DNA of 64,000 nucleotides from Nocardia mikamii NBRC 108933 (GCF_001613505.1 NZ_BDCM01000006.1:124001-188000), one strand, 5' to 3'. Shown: positions 37,213 through 47,053, counted from the stretch's first letter. Numbers and translations are program-made. Notes: generated by a model from the letters alone, not told the origin.

Positions 37213-38397
37213 ATGAGCATTCGCACGATGGTGTCGAAATCGGTACAAGGCCTGCGGGCATGGCTCGAGGCCCCCGTCGCCGACGCGAAGATGGCCGGAC
37301 GGACGCGCTTGGACGCGCTGCGCGGAGCGGCCGCCCGCATCACCACCCCGCTGCTACCCGACGATTATCTGCATCTGGTGAATCCGCTGTGGTCGGCGCG
37401 GGAGCTGCGCGGGCGGATCGTCGAAGTCCGCAAGGAGACCGCGGACTCGGTGACCCTGGTGATCAAACCGGGCTGGGGTTTCGACTTCACCTTCACGCCG
37501 GGCCAGTACATCGGCATCGGTGTCCTGGTCGACGGACGCTGGCACTGGCGGTCGTATTCGCTGACCTGCCCGCCGGACTGGACCGCCCCGGACAACCGCG
37601 CCGAGCGGGTGATCTCGATCGCGGTGAAGGCGATGCCGGAGGGCTTCCTGTCCAGCCACCTGGTCAACGGCGTGCCGCAGGGCACGGTCGTCCGCCTGGC
37701 CGCGCCGCAGGGCGGGTTCGTGCTGCCGGAGCCGCCGCCGGCGAAGGTGTTGTTCATCACCGCGGGTAGCGGCATCACTCCGGTGATGGCCATGCTGCGG
37801 ACCATGGATCGCCGCGCCGCCGACCGCACCGACGGCGACGCGATGGACGACATCGTGCACATTCATTCCGCCCGGACCGCCGAGGACGTCATGTTCGGCG
37901 CGGAACTGCGGGCGCTGCACGACAAGCATCCGGGGTTCACCGCCCATATCCACCTCACGGGTGAGCAGGGCAAATTCGATCTGGCCGATCTCGATGCGCG
38001 GTTCCCGGACTGGCGCGAGCGCGAGACCTGGGCCTGTGGTCCGGCCGGGCTGCTCAACGATGTCGAAAAGCATTGGGCCGCCGCCGGTATCAGCGACAAA
38101 CTGCACGTCGAGCGGTTCGAGGTGGAACGGTCGGCGGTCGGCGAGGGCGGCACCGTCACCTTCGCTCGCACCGATCGCAGCACCGAGGTCGACGGCGCCA
38201 CCAGCCTGCTCGAGGCCGGTGAGGCGGCGGGCGTGCAGATGCCGTTCGGCTGCCGGATGGGTATTTGCCAGACCTGCGTGGTCACCCTGACCGACGGGCA
38301 TGTGCGCGATCTGCGCAACGGCGCCGAACATCAGGCCGGGGAGAAGGTGCAGACCTGCATCTCGGCCGCGGCCGGAAATTGCACCCTGGACGTGTGA
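37213..38397 (+). CDS. Ferredoxin reductase partner of the fatty acid desaturase (Rv3230c type)
   Basis: A 394-residue flavo-iron-sulphur reductase. Order: FAD-binding barrel with [11 protein letters not shown] (residues about 117-126), NAD-binding domain [14 protein letters not shown], and a C-terminal plant-type [2Fe-2S] domain with CRMGICQTC and a distal QTCIS cysteine. In M. tuberculosis Rv3230c feeds electrons from NADPH to DesA3 for making oleate from stearoyl-CoA; the same gene order is present here. ATG 37213 is used. Confidence 0.9.
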   Translation: MSIRTMVSKSVQGLRAWLEAPVADAKMAGRTRLDALRGAAARITTPLLPDDYLHLVNPLWSARELRGRIVEVRKETADSVTLVIKPGWGFDFTFTPGQYIGIGVLVDGRWHWRSYSLTCPPDWTAPDNRAERVISIAVKAMPEGFLSSHLVNGVPQGTVVRLAAPQGGFVLPEPPPAKVLFITAGSGITPVMAMLRTMDRRAADRTDGDAMDDIVHIHSARTAEDVMFGAELRALHDKHPGFTAHIHLTGEQGKFDLADLDARFPDWRERETWACGPAGLLNDVEKHWAAAGISDKLHVERFEVERSAVGEGGTVTFARTDRSTEVDGATSLLEAGEAAGVQMPFGCRMGICQTCVVTLTDGHVRDLRNGAEHQAGEKVQTCISAAAGNCTLDV

Positions 38398-38493
38398 GTC
38401 GCGTTCCGGTGGTGTTCACCCGCTCGCCCCGCGGCGGCGCGAGCGATCACCACCGGTACCCGATATCCTGAAGAGGACAAGACCGAGACCTCC

Positions 38494-38655
38494 CACCGAA
38501 GCGCAGCGGAGGCGACTCCTCCGAAGCGCAGCGGAGGCGATTCCACCGGAGCGCAGCGGAGGCGATTCCACCGAAGCGCAGCGGAGGCAATCCGATCCCG
38601 GCCCGCCGACGCGACGCAGAGGCATTCATTTCGACACCGCCGGAGCGAAGCGGAG
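38494..38655 (+). repeat. 25-bp tandem repeat, four copies plus degenerate copies, in the desaturase leader
   Basis: The core GAAGCGCAGCGGAGGC starts at 38498, 38523, 38548 (with one G for A) and 38573, separated by GAYTCCNCC spacers, so the period is exactly 25 bp. Weaker relatives follow at about 38612 and 38640-38655 (GGAGCGAAGCGGAGGC). Every copy carries GGAGG, a Shine-Dalgarno-like sequence. The array occupies the leader between the reductase stop (38397) and the desaturase start (38669). It could act in RNA folding, ribosome standby or as a recombination-derived spacer. Confidence 0.9.
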
Positions 38656-38668
38656 GCATTGCAGGACC

Positions 38669-40069
38669 GTGGCCATCACCGACATCAAGGCGTACTCGCA
38701 TCTGACGGCTGCCGATATCGAGACACTGGGGCAGGAACTCGACACCATCCGCCGCACGGTCGAACAATCACTGGGTGAGCGCGACGCCGCCTACATCCGG
38801 CGCTCCATCCGCGCCCAGCGCACGCTCGAGGCCGCCGGCCGGGCGGTCCTGTTCGCCGGCCGGAACAGATGGGCCTGGGTCGCCGGCACCGCGATGTTGT
38901 CGGTCGCCAAGATCATCGAGAATATGGAGCTCGGGCACAACATCAGCCACGGGCAATGGGATTGGATGAACGACCCGGAGATCCACTCCACCAGCTGGGA
39001 GTGGGATATGACCGGAACCTCCGGGCAGTGGAAACGGGCGCACAACTTCTCGCACCACACCTATACGAACATCGTCGGCATGGACGACGACGTGGGCTTC
39101 GGCATCCTGCGCATGACCCGCGACGAAGAGTGGAAGCCGATCAATCTCGCGCAGCCGGTGGCGAATCTGATCCTGGCGGCCCTGTTCGAGTGGGGTATCG
39201 CCCTGCACGATCTGAAGATCGAGAAACTGCAGGCCGGGGTTCCGCGCAGCGATCTGCTGTCCGAACCCAACCGGCAGTTCCTGCGCAAGGCCGGCCGCCA
39301 GGTCGCCAAGGACTTCGTGGTCTTCCCGCTGCTGAGCGGCCCGGGCTGGAAGGCCACGCTGAAGGCCAACGCGACGGCCAATCTGATCCGCAATCTGTGG
39401 GCCTACGCGGTGATCTTCTGTGGGCATTTCCCGGACGGCGCCGAGAAATTCACCCAGGAACAGTTCGCGGACGAGACCCGGGCGGAATGGTATCTGCGGC
39501 AGATGCTGGGCAGTGCCAACTTCCAGGCCGGCCCGGCGATGGCGTTCATGAGTGGCAACCTGTGCTACCAGATCGAACATCATCTCTTTCCGGACATTCC
39601 GAGCAATCGGTATCCGGAGATCGCCGAGCAGGTACGTCAACTCTGCGACAAATACGACTTGCCGTACACCACGGGGTCGCTGGGCAAACAATATGCGCTG
39701 GCGTTTCGCACGATTCACAAACTGGCACTGCCCGATCGATTCCTGCGCCGCACCGCCGACGACGCCCCGGAGACGTCGTCGGAACGCAAATTCTCGCTGC
39801 TGCCCCGGCCGTTGACGGTCGGTGCGGACGAGCCGTTGTTCGGTGTCGACCCGCTCACCGGCCGGCGTCAGGGATTGCGGTCGGCACTGGTCGAAGCGAA
39901 GGCCGCGCTGCGGGAGAAGGCCCGGCAGGAAAAGGCGGCGCTACGCGAAGCGAAGCTCGCCCTGCAGGAAAAGGCGCGCGCCGAGAAGCAGTTGCTCCAG
40001 CGCCGCGGACTGCGGGGACGAGCGACTGTTCGCGTCCGGTTGCGGCAACAACGAAGGCGACTAACCTAG
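38669..40069 (+). CDS. desA3: Membrane acyl-CoA desaturase (DesA3-like), paralogue 1
   Basis: A 466-residue di-iron desaturase. The three histidine boxes are HNISHGQW, HNFSHHTYTN and QIEHHLFPD. GTG 38669 gives MAITDIKAYSHLTAADIE, parallel to the next gene. It introduces a cis double bond in stearoyl-CoA with electrons from the preceding reductase. A charged Ala/Lys/Glu-rich coiled tail (about 390-450) is longer than in the paralogue. The frame stays open through the tandem repeat upstream, but no homology supports an earlier start. Confidence 0.88.
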   Translation: MAITDIKAYSHLTAADIETLGQELDTIRRTVEQSLGERDAAYIRRSIRAQRTLEAAGRAVLFAGRNRWAWVAGTAMLSVAKIIENMELGHNISHGQWDWMNDPEIHSTSWEWDMTGTSGQWKRAHNFSHHTYTNIVGMDDDVGFGILRMTRDEEWKPINLAQPVANLILAALFEWGIALHDLKIEKLQAGVPRSDLLSEPNRQFLRKAGRQVAKDFVVFPLLSGPGWKATLKANATANLIRNLWAYAVIFCGHFPDGAEKFTQEQFADETRAEWYLRQMLGSANFQAGPAMAFMSGNLCYQIEHHLFPDIPSNRYPEIAEQVRQLCDKYDLPYTTGSLGKQYALAFRTIHKLALPDRFLRRTADDAPETSSERKFSLLPRPLTVGADEPLFGVDPLTGRRQGLRSALVEAKAALREKARQEKAALREAKLALQEKARAEKQLLQRRGLRGRATVRVRLRQQRRRLT

Positions 40070-40130
40070 GTCATGTCGGGCGCGATCACAATGCGGTATA
40101 CGCCACAGTTGTAATCTGTTCCGGATACAA

Positions 40131-40165
40131 CCTACGGGACCGTAACCTACGGTAGTGTAACCAGT
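40131..40165 (+). promoter_or_regulatory. Leaderless promoter with overlapping palindromes before desaturase 2
   Basis: TAGTGT (40153-40158) is followed by 7 nt and ATG 40166. Just upstream are the overlapping inverted repeats TACGG-GA-CCGTA (40133-40144), CCGTA-ACC-TACGG (40140-40152) and CTAC-G-GTAG (40147-40155). They cover the -35 to -10 region and are likely repressor sites, perhaps for a TetR-type fatty acid sensor. Confidence 0.6.
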
Positions 40166-41422
40166 ATGGCGATCTCGGATGTCAAGGAATACGCCCACCT
40201 CACTCCCGAGGATGTGGAAGCGATCGGCGCGGAGCTGGACGCGATCCGTCGCGAAATCGAGGCCTCCCGGGGCGAGCACGACGCCCGCTACATCCGTAAC
40301 GTGATCCGTTTGCAGCGCGCCCTGGAAATCGGGGGCCGCGCCACCCTGTTCGCCAGTTTCCTACCGCCGGCCTGGCTGGCCGGCACCGCGATGTTGTCGG
40401 CCGCCAAGATCATCGAGAACATGGAGATCGGCCACAACGTCATGCACGGCCAGTGGGACTGGATGAACGATCCGGAGATCCACTCCTCCAACTGGGAGTG
40501 GGACAACGCCGGGCCGTCCGAACACTGGAAGATCACGCACAACTACCTGCACCACAAGTACACCAACGTGCTGGGTATGGATGACGACATCGGCTACGGC
40601 CTGCTGCGCGTGACGCGCGATCAGCGGTGGTCACCGTTCTATCTCGGGCAGCCGGTCTACAACCTGCTGCTGCAGATGTTCTTCGAATACGGCGTGGCGA
40701 TCCAGCATCTGGAGCTGGGCAAGGTCGCGAAGAAGAAGTGGGCGCCCGACTCGCCGGAACGCCGGCAATTCGAGCAGGACCGCAAGCTCGTGCTGAAGAA
40801 GATTGGCAAGCAGGCGGCCAAAGATTACGTGATCTTCCCGCTGCTGACCGGACCGGCCTTCCTGTCCACGCTGACGGCCAATATCACCGCGAATATCGTC
40901 CGCAATGTGTGGACCAATGCGGTGATCTTCTGCGGCCACTTCCCCGACGGCGCGGAGAAGTTCACCAGGGGCGATGTGGACAACGAAACGCAGGGCGAGT
41001 GGTATCTGCGTCAGATGTTGGGCAGCGCCAATATCACCGGCGGCGCGCTCATGCATTTCATGACCGGCAACCTCTCTCATCAGATCGAGCACCACCTGTT
41101 CCCGGACCTGCCGAGCAACCGGCTGCGGGCCATCGCCGTGCGGGTGCGGGAACTGTGCGACAAATACGATCTGCCCTACACCAGCGGCTCGTTGCCGGTG
41201 CAGTACGCGAAGTCGTGGCGCACCATCATCAAACTGTCGGTGCCCAACAAATATCTGCGGCGCGGCACCGACGACGCCCCCGAAACCAAATCCGAGCGCG
41301 CGTTCGGCGGTATCGGCACGGTCGACCCGGTGACCGGGCGCCGGCGCGGGCTGCGCACCGCGCTGAAGGAAGGTAAGCGCCGGGTGGCGGAACGTCGTCA
41401 GCCGGTCGGCTCGGCCGCCTGA
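40166..41422 (+). CDS. Membrane acyl-CoA desaturase, paralogue 2
   Basis: A 418-residue desaturase close in sequence to the preceding one: MAISDVKEYAHLTPEDVE, histidine boxes HNVMHGQW, HNYLHHKYTN, HQIEHHLFPD, and the shared RQMLGSAN and KYDLPYT blocks. It arose by tandem duplication. It lacks the long charged tail of paralogue 1. It has its own promoter (TAGTGT, 7 nt before ATG) with palindromes, so it may respond differently from paralogue 1. A strong terminator follows. Confidence 0.9.
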   Translation: MAISDVKEYAHLTPEDVEAIGAELDAIRREIEASRGEHDARYIRNVIRLQRALEIGGRATLFASFLPPAWLAGTAMLSAAKIIENMEIGHNVMHGQWDWMNDPEIHSSNWEWDNAGPSEHWKITHNYLHHKYTNVLGMDDDIGYGLLRVTRDQRWSPFYLGQPVYNLLLQMFFEYGVAIQHLELGKVAKKKWAPDSPERRQFEQDRKLVLKKIGKQAAKDYVIFPLLTGPAFLSTLTANITANIVRNVWTNAVIFCGHFPDGAEKFTRGDVDNETQGEWYLRQMLGSANITGGALMHFMTGNLSHQIEHHLFPDLPSNRLRAIAVRVRELCDKYDLPYTSGSLPVQYAKSWRTIIKLSVPNKYLRRGTDDAPETKSERAFGGIGTVDPVTGRRRGLRTALKEGKRRVAERRQPVGSAA

Positions 41423-41437
41423 GACGATATCGAACCC

Positions 41438-41478
41438 GAAAGGGGCTCCGCGGAGACGACCTCCGCGGAGCCCCTTTC
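41438..41478 (+). terminator. 18-bp perfect terminator hairpin after desaturase 2
   Basis: GAAAGGGGCTCCGCGGAG (41438-41455) and CTCCGCGGAGCCCCTTTC (41461-41478) pair over 18 bp around a 5-nt loop. Confidence 0.85.
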
Positions 41479-41512
41479 GTCTGCCGGTGTCCGGGCCTGA
41501 TTGACTGAACCG

Positions 41513-42142
41513 GTGTCACCGCAAGAATCCAGCATCTACGACGTGATCCGGCGGCGCCGCGATGTGCGTGCCGAATTCACCGGAGATCTCGTCGACGATG
41601 CGACCCTGCTTCGAATCCTCGACGCGGCCCACCGCGCACCCAGCGTCGGCAATTCGCAGCCATGGGATTTCGTCGTCGTGCGGGACCCGGCGACGTTGAC
41701 GCGGTTCGCCGCACATGTCGCCGGCAAACGCAGCGAATTCCGGGATTCGCTGCCCCCGGAACGGGCGCGCACCTTCGAACCGATCAAGGTCGAGGGCATC
41801 ACCGAGAGCGGGACCGGGATCGTCGTCACCCACGACGACAGTCGCGGCGGACCGCAGATCCTCGGTCGCGCGACGGTCCCCGAAACCGGTTTGTACTCCA
41901 CCGTTCTCGCGATCCAGAACCTGTGGCTGGCCGCCACCTCCGAAGGCGTGGGCGTCGGCTGGGTGAGCTTCTACGACGCCCCCTTCCTCACCGACCTGAT
42001 CGAGCTGCCCGCCGGCATTCGTCCCGTTGCGTGGCTGTGCGTCGGACCCGTGCACGAATTCCAGCAGACGCCGGACCTGGAACGGTTCGGCTGGCGCGAC
42101 CGGCGTCCACTCGGCGACGCGATCCACTGGGAGCGGTACTAG
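41513..42142 (+). CDS. bluB: 5,6-dimethylbenzimidazole synthase
   Basis: A 209-residue nitroreductase-fold protein that breaks down FMNH2 with oxygen to make the lower ligand of cobalamin. It shows the BluB layout: IYDVIRRRRDVRAEFTGD, ILDAAHRAPSVGNSQPWDFVVVRD, and the C-terminal GVGVGWVSFYDA...PVAWLCVGPVHEF. GTG 41513 is used; TTG 41501 is possible. It stands alone, with no other cobalamin genes in the window, and is convergent with the thiolase. Confidence 0.85.
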   Translation: MSPQESSIYDVIRRRRDVRAEFTGDLVDDATLLRILDAAHRAPSVGNSQPWDFVVVRDPATLTRFAAHVAGKRSEFRDSLPPERARTFEPIKVEGITESGTGIVVTHDDSRGGPQILGRATVPETGLYSTVLAIQNLWLAATSEGVGVGWVSFYDAPFLTDLIELPAGIRPVAWLCVGPVHEFQQTPDLERFGWRDRRPLGDAIHWERY

Positions 42143-42152
42143 CGGCCCCGCG

Positions 42153-43445
42153 CTACACCCGTTCGAGGACGGCGGAAGCGCCGTGCCCTCCCGCGGCGCA
42201 GATGCCCAGCAGCGCGGTGTTCTTCCCGGTGAGTGCCAGCTCGTTGGCCATGGTCGTCACCATGCGGGCGCCGGTGGCGCCGAAGGGATGGCCGAGTGAG
42301 ACCGAACCGCCGTGCACGTTGAGAATGTCGGGGTCGATCTCGCCGACGGCACTGTCGCGGTCCAGCCGCGATTTCGCCCACGTGTCGCTGCCGAGGGCCG
42401 ACACCACCGACAGGGTCTGGGCGGCGAAGGCCTCGTGGATATCGACGAAATCCACGTCCGGCAGCGCGAGGCCGGCCTTGTCGAGCGCCCGCGGCATGGA
42501 GATGGCCGGACCGATCAGCACCTGATCGGACGGGTCGACACTGACGAAACTCCAGGACCGGAAGGCCGCCAGCGGTTCGAAGCCGAGGGCGCGCGCCTTC
42601 TCCTCGCTCATCAGCAGTACGGCCGCCGCGCCGTCGGTGAGCGGGCTGGCGTTGCCCGCTGTCACCGTGCCGTCGCGCTGGAAAACCGGGGCGAGGGTCG
42701 CCAGCTTCTCCACACTGGTGTTCGCGCGCACGAGCCCGTCCCGGATGACCGTCTTCCCGTCCGCGGTGGCGACCGGAAGGACCTCCCGGTCGAACCGGCC
42801 GGATTCGATCGCCGCCGCCGCGCGATGGTGCGAGCGGGCGGCGAAGACGTCCTGTTCTTCCCGGGTGATGCCGTGGATGCGGGCCATCTTCTCCGCTGAC
42901 TCCCCCATCACCTCGCCGGTGGTGCGCTCGGCGATCTTCGGCCGGCGCGGCAGCAGATCCGTGAACGGCGCCAGCTGCGCCACCGCGGACAGGTAATCCT
43001 TCGGCTTCGGCTTGCCCAGGGCCAGCGGAGCGGCCGCGTGCACCATCTTCTGCGGCAGCTTCACCTCGGCATTACTGGTCGAATCGCTGCCACCGGCGAC
43101 CATGATGTCGTATTCGCCGCGCTCGATGGCGGCCGCCGCCGCGGTCACGGCCTGAAGTCCGGAGGCGCAGGCGCGGGTCACGGTGTAGCCCTCGCAACCG
43201 TGGTCGAGGCCCAGATCCAACGCGATCTCCCGCGCGACGTTGGGCGCCGCACTCGGCAGGATCACCCCGCCCCACACCATCGCCTGTACCTGATCCTTGG
43301 GCAGTCCGGTCCGCGCGAGCAGACCACCGACCGCCAGGACACCCAGATCGATGGTGTCCATTCGGGTGTAGTCGGTGAAGGCACGCAGGAACGGGGTGCG
43401 AGCACCGGCGACGATGACGGCGCGACGAGAACGCTTGGTGGCCAT
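42153..43445 (-). CDS. Acetyl-CoA acetyltransferase/thiolase
   Basis: A 430-residue thiolase. The N-terminal cysteine lies in TRACASGLQAV (about residue 90), with VAGGSDSTSNAEV after it. The C-terminal base pair is HGGSVSLGHPFGATGARM and GICAAGGHGASAVLER. It cleaves 3-ketoacyl-CoA in beta-oxidation or condenses acetyl-CoA. ATG 43443-43445 is preceded by TACTGT with a 6-nt gap, a leaderless-type promoter. Resembles FadI-type enzymes more than biosynthetic PhaA (tentative). Confidence 0.88.
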   Translation of the reverse strand: MATKRSRRAVIVAGARTPFLRAFTDYTRMDTIDLGVLAVGGLLARTGLPKDQVQAMVWGGVILPSAAPNVAREIALDLGLDHGCEGYTVTRACASGLQAVTAAAAAIERGEYDIMVAGGSDSTSNAEVKLPQKMVHAAAPLALGKPKPKDYLSAVAQLAPFTDLLPRRPKIAERTTGEVMGESAEKMARIHGITREEQDVFAARSHHRAAAAIESGRFDREVLPVATADGKTVIRDGLVRANTSVEKLATLAPVFQRDGTVTAGNASPLTDGAAAVLLMSEEKARALGFEPLAAFRSWSFVSVDPSDQVLIGPAISMPRALDKAGLALPDVDFVDIHEAFAAQTLSVVSALGSDTWAKSRLDRDSAVGEIDPDILNVHGGSVSLGHPFGATGARMVTTMANELALTGKNTALLGICAAGGHGASAVLERV

Positions 43446-43451
43446 GCCCTT

Positions 43452-43457
43452 ACAGTA
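43452..43457 (-). promoter_or_regulatory. -10 box TACTGT of the thiolase gene
   Basis: On the minus strand TACTGT is followed by AAGGGC and the ATG at 43445, the spacing of a leaderless transcript. Confidence 0.45.
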
Positions 43458-43514
43458 GGGCGAGCAAGATCCCGATACAAGGTGTCACGGTAATCTCACC
43501 GGTCCGGTGAACGG

Positions 43515-43548
43515 CGGACGGCCGGGGCGTTTTCGCCCCGGCCGTCCG
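43515..43548 (-). terminator. 15-bp terminator hairpin after hpf
   Basis: CGGACGGCCGGGGCG (43515-43529) and CGCCCCGGCCGTCCG (43534-43548) pair perfectly around TTTT, 15 bp beyond the hpf stop on the minus strand. Confidence 0.8.
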
Positions 43549-43562
43549 GCTTTCGACACTCG

Positions 43563-44297
43563 CTACGCCAGCCTGATCAACCCGTAGTCGAAGGCGTGGC
43601 GGCGGTACACCACCGACGGACGATCGGTCTCGCGGTCGTGGAAGAGGAAGAAGTCGTGGCCGACGAGCTCCATCTGATACAGGGCGTCGTCCACCGACAT
43701 CGGAGTCGCGGAATGGACCTTGGTGCGCACGATATGCCCCGGTCCGGCGTACTCGCCCGATTCGGTATCGGCGCGGTCGGCCGACTCGGAGCCGTCGGCG
43801 CCGACGGGCAGGGTGTCTTCCACCAGGGCGGCGGTCGCCTCGGCGACCGATACCGGCGTCTTCTCTCCGTAGTGCACCCGGCGGCGGTCCTTGCTGCGCC
43901 GCAATCGGGCCTCGAGTTTGACCACCGCGGACTCCAGTGCGCCGTAGAAGCTGTCGGCACAGGCTTCGGCCCGGACCACCGGGCCCTTGCCGCGCACGGT
44001 GATCTCGACACGCTGACAGTTCTTGCGCTGGCGGCGGTTTCGTTCGTGGAACAGCTCGACATCGAATAGGTAGATCGACGGGTCGAAACGTTCCAGGCGG
44101 GAGAGTCGGTCCGCGACGTGAATGCGGAAATGATCGGGTACCTCGACGTTACGTCCCTTGACCACGACGTCCGCATCGGGCGTCCGGGGCACATCCGAAA
44201 TAGTCTGTTCGGCTCCGTTCAGTTCACCGGAACCCAGCTGGGTGCCCGTACCGGTCGAGGGATCTGCTTCTTTCACTGAAGGTCGTGAAGTCGTCAC
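43563..44297 (-). CDS. hpf: Ribosome hibernation-promoting factor, long form
   Basis: A 244-residue long HPF. The N-terminal S30AE domain starts after a 40-residue linker (DADVVVKGRNVEVPDHFRIH) and the C-terminal dimerisation domain begins near TPMSVDDALYQMELVGHDFF and ends YRRHAFDYGLIRLA. It binds idle 30S subunits and pairs them into 100S particles. GTG 44297 has GGGAGG 5 nt upstream. Mycobacterial homologue Rv3241c lies next to secA1 and comF, as here. Confidence 0.92.
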   Translation of the reverse strand: MTTSRPSVKEADPSTGTGTQLGSGELNGAEQTISDVPRTPDADVVVKGRNVEVPDHFRIHVADRLSRLERFDPSIYLFDVELFHERNRRQRKNCQRVEITVRGKGPVVRAEACADSFYGALESAVVKLEARLRRSKDRRRVHYGEKTPVSVAEATAALVEDTLPVGADGSESADRADTESGEYAGPGHIVRTKVHSATPMSVDDALYQMELVGHDFFLFHDRETDRPSVVYRRHAFDYGLIRLA

Positions 44298-44557
44298 GCG
44301 TACCTCCCGGATCTGGCCGCACAATCGATTCATGTGCGGCGGGTTAGCAACCGCACCGAGCCGGACTGAGAGGTTGCGCGGGATTCGGAAAGGGCTTGCA
44401 GACTGCCACCCGTGGCCCGCCACTCATGCCGGAAAGCTCGGTACGAAGTCGTCCGAGTCGCCACCTCCAAACTCTGGGTTCGGGTGTCAGATCGCTCTGT
44501 CAGCAACGCTATTACGCCGACGTGCGGTCCGCCACTGTTCACGCAAATTTCTCCGAC

Positions 44558-45202
44558 TCACGCGGCGCACGTCACCATCACGGCACGCACGTTCACCCCT
44601 GCGCCAGCCAGTACCCGCACCGATTCCGCCGCGGTCGCCCCCGTGGTGAGGACATCGTCTACCAGCACGATGTCGGCGGCCGCCAGGGTGACCAGCACCG
44701 AGGACGCCTCGATGCGGCCGGCGATCCGGCCCGCCAGGTTGTCCCGGCGTGCACGCGCGCCCAAGCCGACCGAGTCGCGCACCCCACCTCGTGCCCACAG
44801 CACGGGTGCGAGATGGCAATCGGGCAGCCAACCGGTCGCGACGCGCGCGGTCCGCAGGACCGGATCACCCCCGCGGCGTCGTGCCGCGACCCGGCGGCTC
44901 GGCGCCGGGACCAGAATCAGCGGACGGCCGGGAGCCCGCAGCAGGCCCAGGCCGCGGGCCAAGGCGCGGCCCAGCGGTGCGGCCAGATCCCGGCGGCCCG
45001 ACTCCTTGGCCGCCACCACCGCGCGCCGCGCCGGACCCGCGTATCCGCTCAACGCCCAGCACGGCACCCCCGGATCGGCGCGCGGCCACACCCGCATCGG
45101 CTCCACGCTCAATGCGGCGGCACATTCCTCGCACCATCCGGTTCCGGCCGATCCACATCCCCCGCAGTACTGCGGCAGGACCAAATCCAGCAGCGTCCGC
45201 AT
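44558..45202 (-). CDS. comF: ComF-family phosphoribosyltransferase-like protein
   Basis: A 214-residue protein with an N-terminal zinc-finger-like CGGC...WCEEC (about 13-26) and a C-terminal PRPP-binding loop IVLVDDVLTTGATAAE. In naturally competent bacteria ComF takes part in DNA uptake; the role in actinobacteria is unsettled. It corresponds to Rv3242c, between hpf and lpqB. The gap to hpf is 260 bp; I see no gene in it. Confidence 0.85.
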   Translation of the reverse strand: MRTLLDLVLPQYCGGCGSAGTGWCEECAAALSVEPMRVWPRADPGVPCWALSGYAGPARRAVVAAKESGRRDLAAPLGRALARGLGLLRAPGRPLILVPAPSRRVAARRRGGDPVLRTARVATGWLPDCHLAPVLWARGGVRDSVGLGARARRDNLAGRIAGRIEASSVLVTLAAADIVLVDDVLTTGATAAESVRVLAGAGVNVRAVMVTCAA

Positions 45203-45247
45203 CGGCCCAGTGTGGCCGAGGGCACCGACAGCCGGCGCGGGTGGCTA

Positions 45248-47053
45248 CTAGCCCGGCAACACCGGAATCGCGTTGGCGCCCATGCCCTGGACCTCTCGCC
45301 AGAAGCGTTCCGTATTGGGTTCCACCGATTGCAGTTGCATGACCGCGCGGGAATCGGCGACGTACTGTTCGTCCGGGGAGGCGCTGACCACCCGCACCGG
45401 GGTGGTCAGGTTCCGGCTGGTGAACGGATTCGGCTGCGATCCGTCGATGACGACCGACTGCACCGGATCGACGCTGCCCTCGCGGGCCACGATCAGGGTG
45501 TCGGCGCCGAGCCAGTCGGCCGAGACCGCGGGCGTACTGAGACTCACGGCCACCGGCTGCGGCGAGGTGAGCGCGTACTTCCCGTCGCCCCTGGGTACCA
45601 CCACCGCGACGTAGACCTTGCCGCCGATGATCATCGCCGCCCGCGCGCCGGTGCGGGAGATCCGCAGTTCGGTGATGGGCAGCCGCGGCGGAATCGATCC
45701 GGAGGAACTGGCCGGCGCCACCGCGAACAAGTCGGAGGAGTCGACGTCCTGAACCGACACATTGCCGTTGGCCTGGTCGTGCACGGCCCGGATGACGCGG
45801 TTGCCGTCCACGACCACCCACGCCGATCCACCGTCGAAGGCCCACGACGGCCGCGTGAAGGTGTTGCCCTGGGCAACCGGGAACGCCGTGCCGTCGTAGC
45901 TGCCGATGATCAACGTCTGCGCCGGAGCCGGCGCGGGCTGGCCGCTGTCGGCCACCGCCGCGACGAGTTTGCCGTCCTCGGACAGCCCGACCGACTGCAG
46001 ATTGCGCGCGGCCCCGAAATATCCGGGTACGGGCACGACGGAGGTATCGGTCACCTTCATCAGCGCACCGTCGCGCACCACGTGCAGGCCGATCTTGTTG
46101 TGCGCGCGGTTGATCACGTTGTAGTTACCGACGTCGGCGACCGACCAGCCGGATTCCGCATGCCGTTCGTCGAGCGGCTTACCGTCGCCGAACAAGAAGT
46201 ACGGGCCCAGGATGTCGGCACTCGACAGGGTCAGCACCACCTGGGCGGCGAGCAGTTCCCTGCTGTGCGGATCCAATCCCCCCGTGCCGGTGAAGTCGAC
46301 CCGGACGCCGCCGAGGCCCACGCCCACACCCTCGACGTCGCCGTTGGCCTTGCTGATGCCCCGCACGGTCACCGGATCGGCCAGCACGTTGCGCACGGCG
46401 GGCGCGAGGGCCTGCTGCGGCCCCTGCGAGAGCAGCGACAGCAGTACCTTGGTGAGCTGCTCCTTCCGGGCCGACACCCACCGCAGGTCCGGCACCATCG
46501 CGGTCCCCTCGGTGTTGGCGAAGTTCACCGTGTAGCGCCGATAGGACTTGTAGAAGGCGTTGCTGTCGATCGCGACGCCCGCGGGCAGGTCGTCGATCCG
46601 CCACTCGCCGCCGATCTTCGTCATCTCGATCTTGCTCTCGAGTAGATTGTCGACCGGACTGTAGGCGCCGTCGGCCTCCAGCTGCCCGACCTTGCGGGCG
46701 CGGATCTGATAGGTCGCCGTATTGTCCGACCGCGATTCGCGCAGCGTATCCGGCTTGTCGACGATGACCGTGCTGGCCGTGTCGTCCCAGCTCTGCGCGG
46801 CCGCCGGGGTGAGGTACTGCCGAGCCGTCCGATGATGGTCGGTCGGGTCGGCGGTCGCCTCCAGGAAGTCGTGCAGCAGCAGATCCGGGTCGCGCCCGAC
46901 GATCGGCGGATGCGGGCCGGTCGAGGTCGGTTCGTGGCTGAGCGTGCCCAGCGCCTGCGGAGCCGAGGAATCCGGCAGATTGGCGCAGCCGGCGAGAACC
47001 AGCACGCAGCTGAACAGCGCGGCGAGCAGCGTTGCCAGGCGGGTGCGGTTCAT
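45248..47053 (-). CDS. lpqB: Lipoprotein LpqB, partner of MtrAB
   Basis: A 601-residue lipoprotein with the lipobox LVLAGC (Cys23). A GerMN-like domain (about 200-330) precedes a beta-propeller-like LpqB C-terminal domain. LpqB binds the extracellular part of MtrB and modulates MtrA phosphorylation. ATG 47053 overlaps the mtrB stop as ATGA, so the three genes mtrA-mtrB-lpqB form a coupled operon. Confidence 0.93.
   Translation of the reverse strand: MNRTRLATLLAALFSCVLVLAGCANLPDSSAPQALGTLSHEPTSTGPHPPIVGRDPDLLLHDFLEATADPTDHHRTARQYLTPAAAQSWDDTASTVIVDKPDTLRESRSDNTATYQIRARKVGQLEADGAYSPVDNLLESKIEMTKIGGEWRIDDLPAGVAIDSNAFYKSYRRYTVNFANTEGTAMVPDLRWVSARKEQLTKVLLSLLSQGPQQALAPAVRNVLADPVTVRGISKANGDVEGVGVGLGGVRVDFTGTGGLDPHSRELLAAQVVLTLSSADILGPYFLFGDGKPLDERHAESGWSVADVGNYNVINRAHNKIGLHVVRDGALMKVTDTSVVPVPGYFGAARNLQSVGLSEDGKLVAAVADSGQPAPAPAQTLIIGSYDGTAFPVAQGNTFTRPSWAFDGGSAWVVVDGNRVIRAVHDQANGNVSVQDVDSSDLFAVAPASSSGSIPPRLPITELRISRTGARAAMIIGGKVYVAVVVPRGDGKYALTSPQPVAVSLSTPAVSADWLGADTLIVAREGSVDPVQSVVIDGSQPNPFTSRNLTTPVRVVSASPDEQYVADSRAVMQLQSVEPNTERFWREVQGMGANAIPVLPG

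Noticed and set aside
38300..38668. Open frame continuing 123 codons upstream of the desaturase start through the tandem repeat
   Set aside because: The translated leader is Arg/Ser-rich, matches the 25-bp repeat read in shifting frames, and the paralogue begins at the position equal to GTG 38669.
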